Origin: Carposina sasakii
Taxonomy: Eukaryota; Arthropoda; Insecta; Lepidoptera; Carposinidae
Reading direction: 5' to 3'
DNA length: 64,000 nucleotides
Assembly: GCA_014607495.2 (NCBI GenBank)
Contig: CP053156.1
Coordinates: forward strand, 9,734,001 to 9,798,000
Both the position numbers and the translations under genes were made by a program. The notes under the pieces were generated by a model that worked only from the letters and a program-made list of their open reading frames with translations, did no database searches and was not told the origin of the DNA. Positions within the stretch are counted from its first letter, which is position 1, and every line of letters begins with the position of its first letter. This document shows, piece by piece, positions 19,341 through 30,275 of this stretch.

Positions 19341-19842
19341 TTACTTTTACTCGCCAAATGATCTTGCATAGTAGGTATACTACATAATTGGGAGTACGGA
19401 GATTGACATGCAAAGTGACGAGCAACAGCTAGTTATAGAAATGAAAAAAAAAACTGCTGAAAGGGTTTTCAAATGCACCCAACAGCTATATCTAAGAATA
19501 TGCTATATTTACGCAGCTTTCTAAAACAAATACATAACAAACATACTCAGATGAACACACACCGAATTTACTTTGCGATAACAAATTGTAATCTATTCTG
19601 AAACATTTATTTGTACTACCTCCCGAGATTGTATCAATAGATATCACCAACCAATACGTGAGCTCGGGCCAAACAAATTGTTCTATCAGATTAAAGGTAT
19701 TTACAGATGAACTATACAAGTTTTTATTTCTTTATTATTTATTTAGTTTTTTTTCTGGAATAAAATGACGACATTATTTTATTAGCACACGTTTAATAAA
19801 TCAAACAGAAGATATTCAAAAACTACACAAGAAATTAATATA
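19341..19842. other. Non-coding stretch
   Basis: No supported feature. Confidence 0.45.
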
Positions 19843-20010
19843 GTAACATTCTAAGATCCCTAAGGTCTTTGGTCATGATTCCAACTGACAATGTAGAAAT
19901 AAGAAACATTATGACTCGGAAAAAAAACACCGACATATTATTTGTCATATCGGGATATGAATCCAAGGCCTATGACGTCGCTGGCAGGGCCACCAATTTG
20001 TCGTCTTGAA
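19843..20010 (-). mobile_element. SINE-2 copy, diverged
   Basis: Minus-strand words CGAGTCATAATGTTTC, GACCTTAGGGATCTTAG and GGATTCATATCCCG follow the order of the SINE-2 copies at 17318..17505 and 45985..46186, with many changes. Confidence 0.5.
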
Positions 20011-20194
20011 CGGTATTTGATTAATAGGACATAATTTATAGGTATATTGAAACATAGCTTTAACTTATATATCCGCAGCAGAAAAAAGTCCGCCTAGTAA
20101 GTAACCTAGGAAAAGGCTCTTATAGGATAAATAGTTTCTGATATCGAACAATCTTCAGTTCAGTTGCTTTAGAATATTATTATAATAATAATAT

Positions 20195-20416
20195 TTATGC
20201 TGCTCTGGGATTGAAAAAAAAAGTATAATACGACAGCTGCTTCTCTTTCCGGGCATATTGTACAAGTCAGTAGAGGGACAAGAGGGTCTTGGTGTTTTGT
20301 AGTACATCTCAACTATACCCTCAAAATTGGTCAGAAGTTGCACCATGTGGTTCTATCGGCCCTTGGTTCTCTGCCTACCCCGTACGGATAAAAGCGTGAT
20401 TATATGTATGTATGTA
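20195..20416 (+). mobile_element. LINE-3 tail, plus orientation
   Basis: Runs from CTGCTTCTCTTTCCGGGCAT through TGTGGTTCTATCGGCCC and CCTACCCCGTACGG to (TATG)n, the reverse of 9007..9230. It is non-coding. The minus-strand frame 20155..20346 is spurious. Confidence 0.65.
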
Positions 20417-20557
20417 AAAAACTTAAAAAGAAAACTATTTTATCCTACACGAAATGAAATATATTTACATAGTAGTATTTTAGTTAGTATTTTAATGTAA
20501 TCAGAAAAATATATAATACCTTGATATTTATATCTAATAACCTTCAATATGGTTTAT

Positions 20558-20605
20558 GGTAGTGAATGTTTGAACTTCCTAATTGTAACGCCTAATACAA
20601 TTTAA
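20558..20605 (-). repeat. GGCGTTAC-family end fragment
   Basis: GTTTGAACTTCCTAATTGTA and ACGCCTAATACAATTTA are the reverse complement of the start of 6713 and 18216. Only the end is present, which suggests that this end also occurs on the far side of full elements. Confidence 0.5.
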
Positions 20606-21502
20606 TTTATCTAATAACCTATCGCTGTCGCACAAAGCTCAAATCTTAAAATAACTATTTTATTTTGTTTGCGCGAGTCCTTAGCTCTCTCTCACTGGGT
20701 CGCGAGTTTCCCTGCAGAATTGTTCTTAAACAACTTTTAACATAACATCTACTGAAGTTGATATACAAATTAATTGAGACATTAATTGTGTTTGAACGTG
20801 AGCAGAAAGTTAAATTTTGTCCGCTATCTTTCTTTGTTTCGTTTCTTGATTTTTACATGCAGAAACATACACAAATATCATTGCGATCACAGGCAACTAC
20901 AGCCTCAATAATAAGGAGCTCTAGCTAGCAATACGTACAGTAAAGATTCATAAGTGCATTAGCACCTTAACGTTCATAATAGCTTGTTTGGTTGAGCGCC
21001 AATGGGCGTTTTTCCACGACACGATCACGACATTTCGTCATATAATATAGAGGGCCGTATCATGGTCGTATCGTCTAATGGAAAAATGAGCCATACTATC
21101 TAAACTAATACAGTTTTGCTTCCAAAAAAGCCGTGGTCGTGTCGTTGTCGTGGCAGTGTCGTCTAGTGAAAAAAAGTCCTATTTATGTATGTACACATAC
21201 ATTTAGAGAAACATAATGTTGCAAGTAAACTAGTATGCAAGCGACTATTGTGTAAAATTGCTACTGGACTTTTGAACGTTACTATACATAGCTACTATGA
21301 ATTATCCGATGAAGTTATTTTTTACATTCTTAAGTATAGGACTCGCAATATGGAAATCATTAAGGTCGGTACCGACCGGTTTTAGGCGGTGTAATGCATT
21401 CACCTATTATGTATAAATGGGTTGTTGCTCGCTGGTTTTGCCGTAACACAGTGACTTATTTCATAATCCTAATAAAAATAAGGATAGAATTTATAAAAAT
21501 AA
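20606..21502. other. Non-coding stretch with a possible inverted-repeat element
   Basis: Positions about 21004..21180 have ends GGGCGTTTTTCCACGACACG and CGTCTAGTGAAAAAAAGTCC that are loosely inverted, with ACGAC/GTCGT words inside; this may be a short MITE. The rest is plain. Confidence 0.35.
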
Positions 21503-21504
21503 TA

Positions 21505-21758
21505 CAGGGTGTAACAAAAAGGGTATGTTAAGCGAAAAGCTATGTAAATAGCCCACTATAGAGAACCTATCCACAAAATTTGAGATCCGAAATCACATGT
21601 TTCCCGATAGTATGGAGAATTTTTAAATGTCTCAAGAATTTTCATACAATCTTGAAAAGTAAAAATGTGATTTCGAGTCTCAAATTTTGGAAATAGGTTC
21701 TCTATAGTGGGCTATTTATACAGCTTTTCGCTTAACATACCCTTTCTGTTACGCCCTG
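21505..21758. mobile_element. Long-inverted-repeat MITE (CAGGGTGTAACA), copy 1
   Basis: The 254-bp unit is largely one palindrome: CAGGGTGTAACAAAAAGGGT through TAGCCCACTATAGAGAACC recurs inverted as GGTTCTCTATAGTGGGCTA through CCCTTTCTGTTACGCCCTG. It is flanked by TA on both sides (21503..21504, 21759..21760). No protein. The second copy, 34811..35069, is in opposite orientation. Confidence 0.8.
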
Positions 21759-21760
21759 TA

Positions 21761-22440
21761 TATATACTGAAGTACTTGTTAGTGTTTTATAAATTAGAAT
21801 TATAAATATCACAGTATTAGATAATATGAACAAAGCAGTGGCAAGCAAGTGAAATATAAATTTGTATCTAAAAATAAAACCAGAGAGAGAGACGTTTTAT
21901 CTTATTTTGTATATAATGGTATTTTATTACAAGTAAATTAATTAGACTGAAGTATTTCTTAGCTAACAGGAAATAATTACTGTATCAGGTAATTGGGTTG
22001 GAATTCATTTATTAGCTTGTATATCTAATTATATTTCCCGAAAATTAAGTAGAAATTTTATAATGATTACGTTTAATAATAACAACAACAATAACAAAAC
22101 AAATTATTTCTGATTCTGACATACAATATAAAATCACGCCCCTTTCCATGAGGGGTAGGCAAAGATTTCCTACGCTCGTGACACACCTCTTTCGCTACCT
22201 CTATTCTCATGATATTTTTTATGCACGCCCGTTGGTCTAGGATGTGTCATTAATAGGTACTACCTACCCCCCAGTCACTGCATACAATATAATATACAAA
22301 ATTACGTCATTTTCAAAATATAAAATGAGATTAGTCACACTCTGGCACATAACGGTTGGATTGGAATACTCGTAATCAGATCACAAACACTGAACACACA
22401 ATAATACATACTGTTCAAGTGATTCCAATCGCATCTAATA
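21761..22440. other. Non-coding stretch with a repeat fragment
   Basis: Around 22130..22170 the words AAATCACGCCCCTTTCC and GAGGGGTAGGCAAAG resemble the end of the LINE-3 tail; the rest differs. Nothing else was recognised. Confidence 0.35.
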
Positions 22441-22585
22441 TCATAAATGCGAAAGTTAGGTTGTTAGTTTATAACCTTTTCACGATTTAGTTAGTCAATC
22501 AATTCACATTCAAAGTTATTGATAGGAGAAAGACATAATAGACTACAGTCCACGTAGACGAAGGCGCGGGCAACAGCTAGTTGTT
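22441..22585 (+). repeat. Dispersed repeat with CGCGGGCAACAGCTAG tail
   Basis: ATAAATGCGAAAGTTAGG opens and GTAGACGAAGGCGCGGGCAACAGCTAG closes this stretch. Related ends are at 35925..36055 (minus), 46246..46278 and 27840. A common non-coding repeat of unknown class. Confidence 0.45.
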
Positions 22586-24227
22586 TATTTATTAAAAAAA
22601 ACAGTTTATTGGTAGGTACTTAATAGTGAATATTAATATTCATAATAAATTTCAATATATTTTAGCAAACTATAATATTTTCTTTCTATGTTATTTACTT
22701 TGATAAGAATATCAATGTATAAAAACTTGTTCAAAGTATAATAATGACTTTAAAAGTTGCACCTTTTCAACAAATAGTACAAATGCCAAAACCAATACCT
22801 CTATTATTTTAATAGCTTTTATCCAATTGTAAAATTGCACAAAACTTGTTAAACATTTAATGTAATCAGTTTCGCGGTGACGGAGACCAACAATCGTTTC
22901 AGTAAACAAACCAACCGCATTGTTAGTTGGATTTAATTAATTTGGGCGCGTGTTTTATTTTTATTTTATTCAATTAGCGCGCTTCACTGGCCTCGCTTTC
23001 GCATGTGACGCACGAATCCTTACAGCCAATCAATGCGCCTTCTGATTCCCTTGGAAGTTTGTATGTTACTTTGCCATTAGGGAGTACGTGGAAAATTAAC
23101 AAGAGCTCCGGCGCCACTGGCTGCATGAGAATGACGGTTTTACCACAGGTTTTACCGATCCCATTACTCTGCTCGCGGATAAATTATCTGGAACCTTATT
23201 GTCGGGCATACTAATGAAATTATTTATGTTGGCTAAGGTGTTCCTACCTACTATGTTGGCGTGGATTTTTCGTTCGATTCGTATAGGGTTCGATTTGTGA
23301 CTGAATAGATAAATGTTAAGAGTAATTTTTATAAACATAGGAAGTCATTAAATGTATTTTAATTATCAGATGCACATGTATTTTAATGTGTTTTTTAAAA
23401 GGAAGTTTTATTCACCTAGTATAGAACAATATGAATATACTTTTTTTTATTAATTTAGAAACAAGCAGACACAGATGTACATGTAAAACATAATTATATA
23501 GTACGAGTACTATAAATAATGGAGGTATTGTACGTATAATATTATACACATAAATTAAATTCTCACTGGAGCCTTTCATCTCATGTGCCACATTCCTTCA
23601 AATACTCCAAACTGTATCAATGACTGTCACAAATATTCAGTTAGTTAGATTTTCCAAATACGCGTGATACCCATTCGCAATATGAAATATTCATGTCGCA
23701 TTTGTACGCAGATTCGGGCGATCAGCCGACTGTGAAATAATGCAAACACGATAAAGATGACATCTTTTGGGATACATACAGTCTAAAAAGTCTCAAAAAC
23801 TGGTGGCGCTACTGTCGTTGTGGGAACCAGACAGATTGATTGTATTCTATAAGACTTTTTTTAGTTCCGTCTGAAGAGTTTTTATACATACTTCGTGATT
23901 TCTTTGTAGCGATTTGTCTTTTTCCGTCATATTTCCTGAACAAATAACATCTCTTCACCGTGATACATATTTGCGGATGAACGTTAAGTTACCTTTGGCA
24001 ATATGAAGAGTCATTCTAAACTCTTTTATGCTATAGTAGATAAATATTATGAGAATTTTAGAGAATAACAAGCTTGTAGGTAATTGAATGATAGATGTAG
24101 AGTAGGTGTTACATAACCAGTGGTCGTCTTGTGGTCAATTTGAATATTACTATTATTTTGATTTATTTCGAGTGCATCTATGTTTTTAAAGTTTCCTTAA
24201 AAAGAAGTACAATTTAAAGGAGTAGAA
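22586..24227. other. Non-coding stretch
   Basis: Positions 22930..23160 are less A/T-rich and show no repeat match, so they may be unique host sequence, possibly regulatory. No coding exon could be supported. Confidence 0.35.
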
Positions 24228-24290
24228 GCGGTGATAGCCCAGTGGTTAAGACGTGTGCCTTCCAGGCGAGGGGCATAAGTACGATCATTA
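24228..24290 (+). mobile_element. SINE-1 head fragment
   Basis: GCGGTGATAGCCCAGTGG, TTAAGACGTG and AGTACGATC match the tRNA-like head of SINE-1; the body is absent. Confidence 0.6.
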
Positions 24291-25699
24291 ATAAAATATT
24301 TGCATGTGTGGCATTTGTCACATTTTTGGTAATCATGTATTGAGAAAAAAATAAATATTAATATTACATATACATACCTATAAAGTATTATTAATTAATA
24401 ATTATTTAATTTCACTTCGTAATTAATTATGAATACTCATACTCGATAGTGCATCAATTGCGTAATTATAAATTATATAATATAATTATATAATATAATT
24501 TATATAAAAGCTATAAAATAAAACGAGTTGCCAAATTTTACTATATTTTTAACATTGCTGAATATTTGATAAATTTACTTGGATATCTTTAACTTTCACG
24601 CTGTCAAGATTGAGGTCAAACACAACAAGTTACTCAATAATATCAGATGGATTTTGGCAAATGACCAATATAAAGTTGCCTTTATATAACTCTACCGTAC
24701 GTTCGAAACTTAAAAGAAGTTATCGAATCGTATTATTAAGCCTTTACTTAAAAACAAAAAAGGACAATTATATTTCTATTGGTTAGAATAATCAATGCTT
24801 AATTTGATAGATTATCGACACATTTTGCTGTCAAAAGTCAGTAGCACCGTTAGTAGTAAATATTTATGTATTTCAAGTTTTTTGTACTTACTAAAACTAT
24901 TCCTATAGGCTAATAGAACAACCCATTTATAATGTATGTTAATTACAAACTTCCAAAAAGATGAGAGAAATTTCAGTGTAACAGCTTTCTGAACTTCGAA
25001 CTCAAATAGAATTAGCTTGTACATGTAAGCCGAGGAACTTGAGTAAGTAAGTAAAACGTTTTAGTATTAGTTTTACTGTAGTTGCGTTGCAAACTGAACT
25101 TCTAAACCAGTTTTCTGATAGTTTTAATAACATTGCGGATTTTGAACGAATTATAAAGTTAGAGGGCATGATTAACATAATTAAAATAATGTTTATTTTT
25201 GAATAAATAATGTATAACACTATATTTTATCTTTTGGTATAAGATATTTTGTAAAACAAAGGTATACACTACGAATACCTTTGTTTAACAAAATATCTTT
25301 TACTAAAATATTTCTCAACTGAGAATATGGGTGCTTGAAAATCTAAATATTAATTAAATATAAGTAATGTATGATTTTGTTTGGTTGTGAAATAATTAAA
25401 TCTTATCTTAATCTGAACCTACGTAATATCAGGTTACAGAAGTATGGTGGCAATTAGGAAAAAAAGACATTTGAAGCCTAATCAAAGTTACGAGTGAGTG
25501 TTTCTTCTATTTATATATTTTTAGTACATGAAAAAAGCTTTTACAAACGAAAACCATCCAATACTTATTATCCCTCGAAAATCAATTTGGGATGCTAGCG
25601 GCAACAAAACAGAAGAACATAAGTCAACGTCAATTGGAACGGCTTCCTCTTCCGACACCATCGTAACGTTCCAATCTAAATTATCGTCTAGTTTCGGCT
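24291..25699. other. AT-rich non-coding stretch
   Basis: Contains an A/T palindromic run at 24466..24505. Positions 25230..25310 have a loose inverted pair (AAGATATTTTGTAAAAC, GTTTAACAAAATATCTTT) spaced by about 25 bases. No gene. Confidence 0.4.
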
Positions 25700-26335
25700 G
25701 TAAGTAATTAGCTTTAGTGCCGTTAACTCGGGTCTTCGGAGGCGATGTTTCATTAAGGGGCTGATGGTGGCGCAACTGGATAGGTTGCCAAGATAATGGG
25801 TCGGTACTATCTATACCATTGTTTCGTCATGTTAACGGGACGGTTAGGAGTTGCATCGACGCTGTAAGCCATAACTCCGCAGTTTTATGGTGTCGATACC
25901 GGGATATATGCTACTCAATCGATGCTAAGCGCCCAGTTGAAAACACGTCGTGGGTGTTAATACTTGATTACAAACTAAGTAGAGATTCTTACTCGATTTG
26001 TGCCATCCACGGAGGTACGAAGATATAAGATTTGAGACTATCGAGGTCGATGTAACAACCGTCCAGCCAGCCGGGGTCGATGGCGCCGACTGAACCCAAC
26101 CTAATATGCATAGACCGTAGACTATTGACGGCTGATACTGAGAATCTCTGTAGATGTACTAACATTGATAATGATAGATGAATAAAGATGTTTGTGTCTG
26201 AGTCATGGATGTTTTCATAATTATTTATGTATTTATCACTGATACCACCACACAAAACATTCTCAGGTTAAAAAAAAGCCATTGTGTCCTAGTAAGAAAG
26301 TTGCTTTAGTGCCGTTAATTCAGGGGTCTCCTAAC
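25700..26335. repeat. Block bounded by a 16-bp direct repeat
   Basis: GCTTTAGTGCCGTTAA occurs exactly at 25711..25726 and 26303..26318, with weaker similarity on both sides. Between them lie GC-richer sequence and, at 26135..26275, a SINE-2-like part (TGAGTCATGGATGTTTTC). The minus-strand frame 25521..25775 overlaps the left copy and has no known motif. The block may be an insertion or two copies of one short repeat. Confidence 0.4.
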
Positions 26336-27610
26336 GACTCTGGTAATTTAATTTTTGCCATTGCTACTGCGCCAATTAGCGAGCCCTCTTTAGGGGTCTT
26401 TATTGACAAACATTTGCCACTTTTCTATCATGAGTTGTATGTTTAGGCTGCGTATGAAGAAAGTCCTTTTTGTGGTAGTAAATTGTACAAGTATAATGCA
26501 TACGGACTTAGTTTAAGATCTAAAAAACGAACCAAACTAAACATAACCCATTTAAGGTCACAAGCAAATAATGTTTAAGATGTAGTGATAATGCAACGTG
26601 TTTTAGCAAACGTTTTTAATAACATTGACTAAAAAGTTAAATAAATAAAGAAAATAATCATGACATGTTTGGGTCCGAAAAGCGGCGACAAGCTTACGTG
26701 GGATTAAAAACAAGATGGCTGATAAGCAGATGAAACGAGAGATGAAATAGATACGTCTAGCTACGCTACCATAGCTACGGTGCCGGTGCCACGGTTACTA
26801 CGACACATGTTCTCGTAAAGTTCCTACGCATTTGCTCTTTTAACTACTAGAGACTTTTTCTAAGAAATTTCTTCATATTGTTTTCTCTTTATTATTGCGC
26901 ATTTTATTTGCGTAGGTAATTGCTATCGAAAAGTCTACTTCTATTAGTAAGGTATATTGATATATACGCGTTGGTTAATGTGGGTATAGAAATGGAAGTC
27001 TATTTAAGTAACAATCGATTTGTACAAACCGATCTCCTTAGAGATCAATGGATTAGATACTCATTTACTCGGATCTTATCTCCTAATCTCTCTACATTTC
27101 TAATCCTTTTTCTCAATATTAATCTTCATGTTACTGATCTTATTTTTTGGGTCATTCGGTTATAAGACAGAATACAAATATATAGTCATATTAAATAAAT
27201 ATTTTTGTATTGTATAGTTGATCATAGTATTAGAAAAATGCCATGCTATCAAATGTCATTTTGAAACATAATTTAGACTCGGTTTTGTTATACTTTCTTT
27301 TCCACGTCTTTTTATTTTATCAATATTCACGTTCACCTTCACTTCTTTTCTACAAGAAATTGTTGAAGATGTCATTAGAGTGTAGTTATTAATTACCTAC
27401 TGCGACTGATTTTACGTAGCAGTAGATGCGAGTTTTCTTTTTGGTAGTGAAGTTAACCATCTCTGCGAGGCCCCCTCCCTGGCTTGTCCTCTGCATCTGA
27501 TCTAAAAATATACGTACCTACTCGTCATATTGCTGCCCTTATCTCTATTTTATAGGGTCGATAGGTCGATACAATATGTTTTTTTTTCTGAAACACATAG
27601 TGCACAGGAA
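26336..27610. other. Non-coding stretch
   Basis: The 81-codon frame at 26920..27165 has no recognisable motif. Nothing else is supported. Confidence 0.4.
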
Positions 27611-27860
27611 TTGGTGTTTATTTCCGGCCGGCTACATGTCCGACGTCAACAGGCATATCTAACTGATAAATACATATAATAAAATTGTAACGAATCGATG
27701 TTTGTGCACGCTAATTTCAGAAACGGCTGAACCGATTTCAATGCAGTTTTCAGGAATATATTGTGACAGGTCCCACTTAACATATAGGCAACTTATTATC
27801 TCGGAAAATGTTTTAATCCCGGATAAGTTTGTACAGTCCACGCGGACGGAGTCCACTAGT
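27611..27860. repeat. Dispersed repeat with GGCTGAACCGATTTCAATG and CGCGGACGGAGTCCACTAG
   Basis: These words are typical of a non-coding insect repeat whose end also appears at 22550, 43690, 46246 and 46362. The block is non-coding; the minus-strand frame over it is spurious. Confidence 0.45.
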
Positions 27861-27877
27861 TTAGAATATAAAAGTCC

Positions 27878-28330
27878 GTAAGTACACGAAGTAAATTCAA
27901 GTGGTCCGTGCTAGGGTTACCAAATGAAAAAATCAAAAGACCGGAGAAAAGGCCTGATTTCCATGGAAAAGTCCTGAGATTTTATACAGTATTAAAATTT
28001 TCTCTCAAAAATGTATTACTATGGATTTATACACTACGGATCTAGCTCACGCGTTGCAACTTGCACATCGCACTCAAAGCGTCGGGGCGGGGTTGTTACC
28101 AAAAGATATTTTTTAGTTTGTTTCACTTGCATAAATAAGTATAGATGACAAAACCTGATTATATGATGTGTATTAAAAATCCTGAGATATCGCGAGATTT
28201 GCAAAATCTGGCCGCAATCTTGAGAAACGTCGAAAAATCCTGAAATCTCAGGATGGTAACCATATCCGTGACTAGTATCGAACTCCTAACTGGCAGGCGC
28301 ACGTATTAACCATTGAGCTACAACACTGAT
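27878..28330 (-). mobile_element. SINE-1 copy split by a hAT-like MITE
   Basis: The left part (27878..27911, TAAATTCAAGTGG and TCCGTG) and the right part (28265..28330, CCGTGACTAGTATCGAACTC to TTAACCATTGAGCTAC) together follow the minus-strand SINE-1 sequence seen at 907..1251 and 29892. The right part carries the B box and A-box region. The MITE 27912..28264 lies exactly between them. Confidence 0.55.
27912..28264. mobile_element. hAT-like non-autonomous element inside SINE-1
   Basis: Ends TAGGGTTACCA and TGGTAACCATA are near-perfect 11-bp inverted repeats; deeper, CCTGAGATTT and AAATCTCAGG are also inverted. TCCGTG is found on both sides, part of an imperfect 8-bp duplication (TCCGTGCT and TCCGTGAC), as expected for hAT elements. 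No transposase is present in 353 bp. Confidence 0.6.
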
Positions 28331-29527
28331 TATTAAGATAATCATACATACATAATACCATAAAGAAATATGGTAGAATGAATATAACGAGCGTGCCCAC
28401 TCTGATTTCCTTCCCCTTTTCTCGATAGAGTAGTTTTACCCTCAGTGTCCTCTCAAACTGTAAAGATATTAAAAAGCTAGACGTGAAAAATCTAAGCTGA
28501 AAGAACAATGTTGTGAAGCTTAAACCCGGCAGTGAATAAGTTATGGCCAACCATTTTGTTTGCTTGTCCCAGGTTTATGCGCTCGTAAAATTAGGTATTA
28601 TCATAATGTAGTGCACATTGCTTGTTCGGAGAAAGACATAGTTGCATTGAAATGGTCAGATTTTATGAGGTTACCTGTACTTCAGTTATATTTGGCCTAC
28701 TGCTCAATTAGCCGATAAGTTGAATATCGTCATCCAAATAGTAAACCTATCTGAGGCTTTACTAGAATACATTAGCTGATTCTCCTTTACTCAGGCGATA
28801 AGACATGCAATTAACATCTTGACGTGTGTTTAACGTGATGTAAGGATCCTTCGCATTTCTTGCAGCTATAGCTATAGCTATCATATTGGGAACACAGTCA
28901 TGTGACTATGTATGTGTGTAAATAGCAAACACTGCGCCCCTAGCATGACCACGCATTGTGGATATCGTATTGTACGATATCATCGTCTCAATACATAATT
29001 TTGACAGGCCAAATGTCGATAAATCGGTTTGTCATATCGTGTTTCGCAGGTCATGCTAGGCTTGCTGGTTAGGTTACGTATCTTGCAATAGTAAAATGGT
29101 AGCGATACCCCGCGCAGATCCTCGAATATGATGTAGGTACGTGATAAATTGAAGATAAGTCCAAAAGTAACTAACTCCAGATACCTACATATTTAAAGTT
29201 GAGTTATTCCTTTAGCAAAAGTTTCAAAAATCCATAGTGAAATATCTAAAGTTATTCAAATGCATATTTGCTTCCACATGAAGTTGAGTTTGCTCTATTT
29301 ATCGGCTGAACTGCAACAACTGGACTAAACTCGGAGTTTCAGAACACATTAGATAAATCATATATCGAGGTCTTAAGTCGACGACCCTATGGATAGGAGA
29401 TATATAAGTGAATACATATCTTGTGAAATAATAATAATGTTCTCATATTAGGTATAAAGGTAGAGCCACTTATTTCATCAGTAGTCAAACTTACTATTAA
29501 TATTAATATTATGTCAAAAATTGTGGA
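28331..29527. other. Non-coding stretch
   Basis: Contains a small perfect palindrome at about 28959..28981 (GATATCGTATTGTACGATATC). No gene. Confidence 0.4.
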
Positions 29528-29592
29528 GTGCCCTGGGGGAGGCCTACGTGGACTGCAATAGGCTGATGATGATGATGATGATGATGATGATT
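29528..29592 (+). mobile_element. LINE-2-type tail with (GAT)n
   Basis: CCTGGGGGAGGCCTACGTGG and ACTGCAATAGGCTG run into (GATGAT)n at 29562..29592. Only the tail is present, so the parent family is not defined. Confidence 0.65.
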
Positions 29593-29891
29593 ATAGTTTG
29601 AGAACGTATTTTAACTAATAGTAAGTTTAACTACTGATCACTACGCTGGCTCTTATATATTAAAGAATACAAAAACTAATACAACCTTTAAATCCCCCTT
29701 TCGAAGACAGGGTAACGTTTATTAAAAAATGGGAAAAATATATTATACCCCTCGCCTCGTCAAGAGAAGTAAATAGATACATACCTACGTGTTGATGCAG
29801 AACATGCGCAATGCAATCGTCGGCTGTAAATCCATATTTTTAAAAATCTTCTATTATACGGAGAAAATTTCTTACTTATCCAATGTAAAAT
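29593..29891. other. Non-coding stretch
   Basis: No supported feature. Confidence 0.45.
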
Positions 29892-30096
29892 GAGCTAGGG
29901 ACATTTTTACACATTAAAATCTAATCTGAAATAAATTATGTGGTACATGCCCGTGACTGAGATCAAAACTACGGCCCTAGACTGGACGTGGGTTGTCCTA
30001 AGCGCAAAAAAAAATGCCTCGGGTTGCGGGCCTTGGGGTTAACCCCTGTGCCCGGGCAAAATTCTCGGGAGGCGCACTTAACCATTGGGCTAGGGT
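29892..30096 (-). mobile_element. SINE-1 copy with an insert in its tRNA-like head
   Basis: The minus strand follows SINE-1 (TTAAAATCTAATCTGAAATA, GTGACTGAGATCAAAACT, GGCGCACTTAACCATTGGGC on the plus strand), but 29972..30066, a GC-richer block of about 95 bases, separates the B-box region from the A-box region. A second short head fragment in the same orientation is at 30250..30275. Confidence 0.6.
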
Positions 30097-30249
30097 TAGA
30101 ACTTAGAACAACGAGCACTGATCCGCCGATCGCCAGCACCACTATCGGAAGCGTGCAGCAAGCCTAGAAGGCTGAACTATTGGGTTGGAGCAGACAGGTA
30201 AGGTAAAATGGCCTCACTTATAGAGGCAAGTGCGGAACTAACGAACTAG

Positions 30250-30275
30250 CAAACCATTGTGCTATCACCGCTTTT
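30250..30275 (-). mobile_element. SINE-1 head fragment
   Basis: CAAACCATTGTGCTATCACC GCT on the plus strand is the reverse complement of the SINE-1 start. Confidence 0.5.

Noticed and set aside
28959..28981. Short perfect palindrome as an operator or binding site
   Set aside because: Arms of only nine bases are expected by chance in 64 kb and nothing nearby gives it a role.
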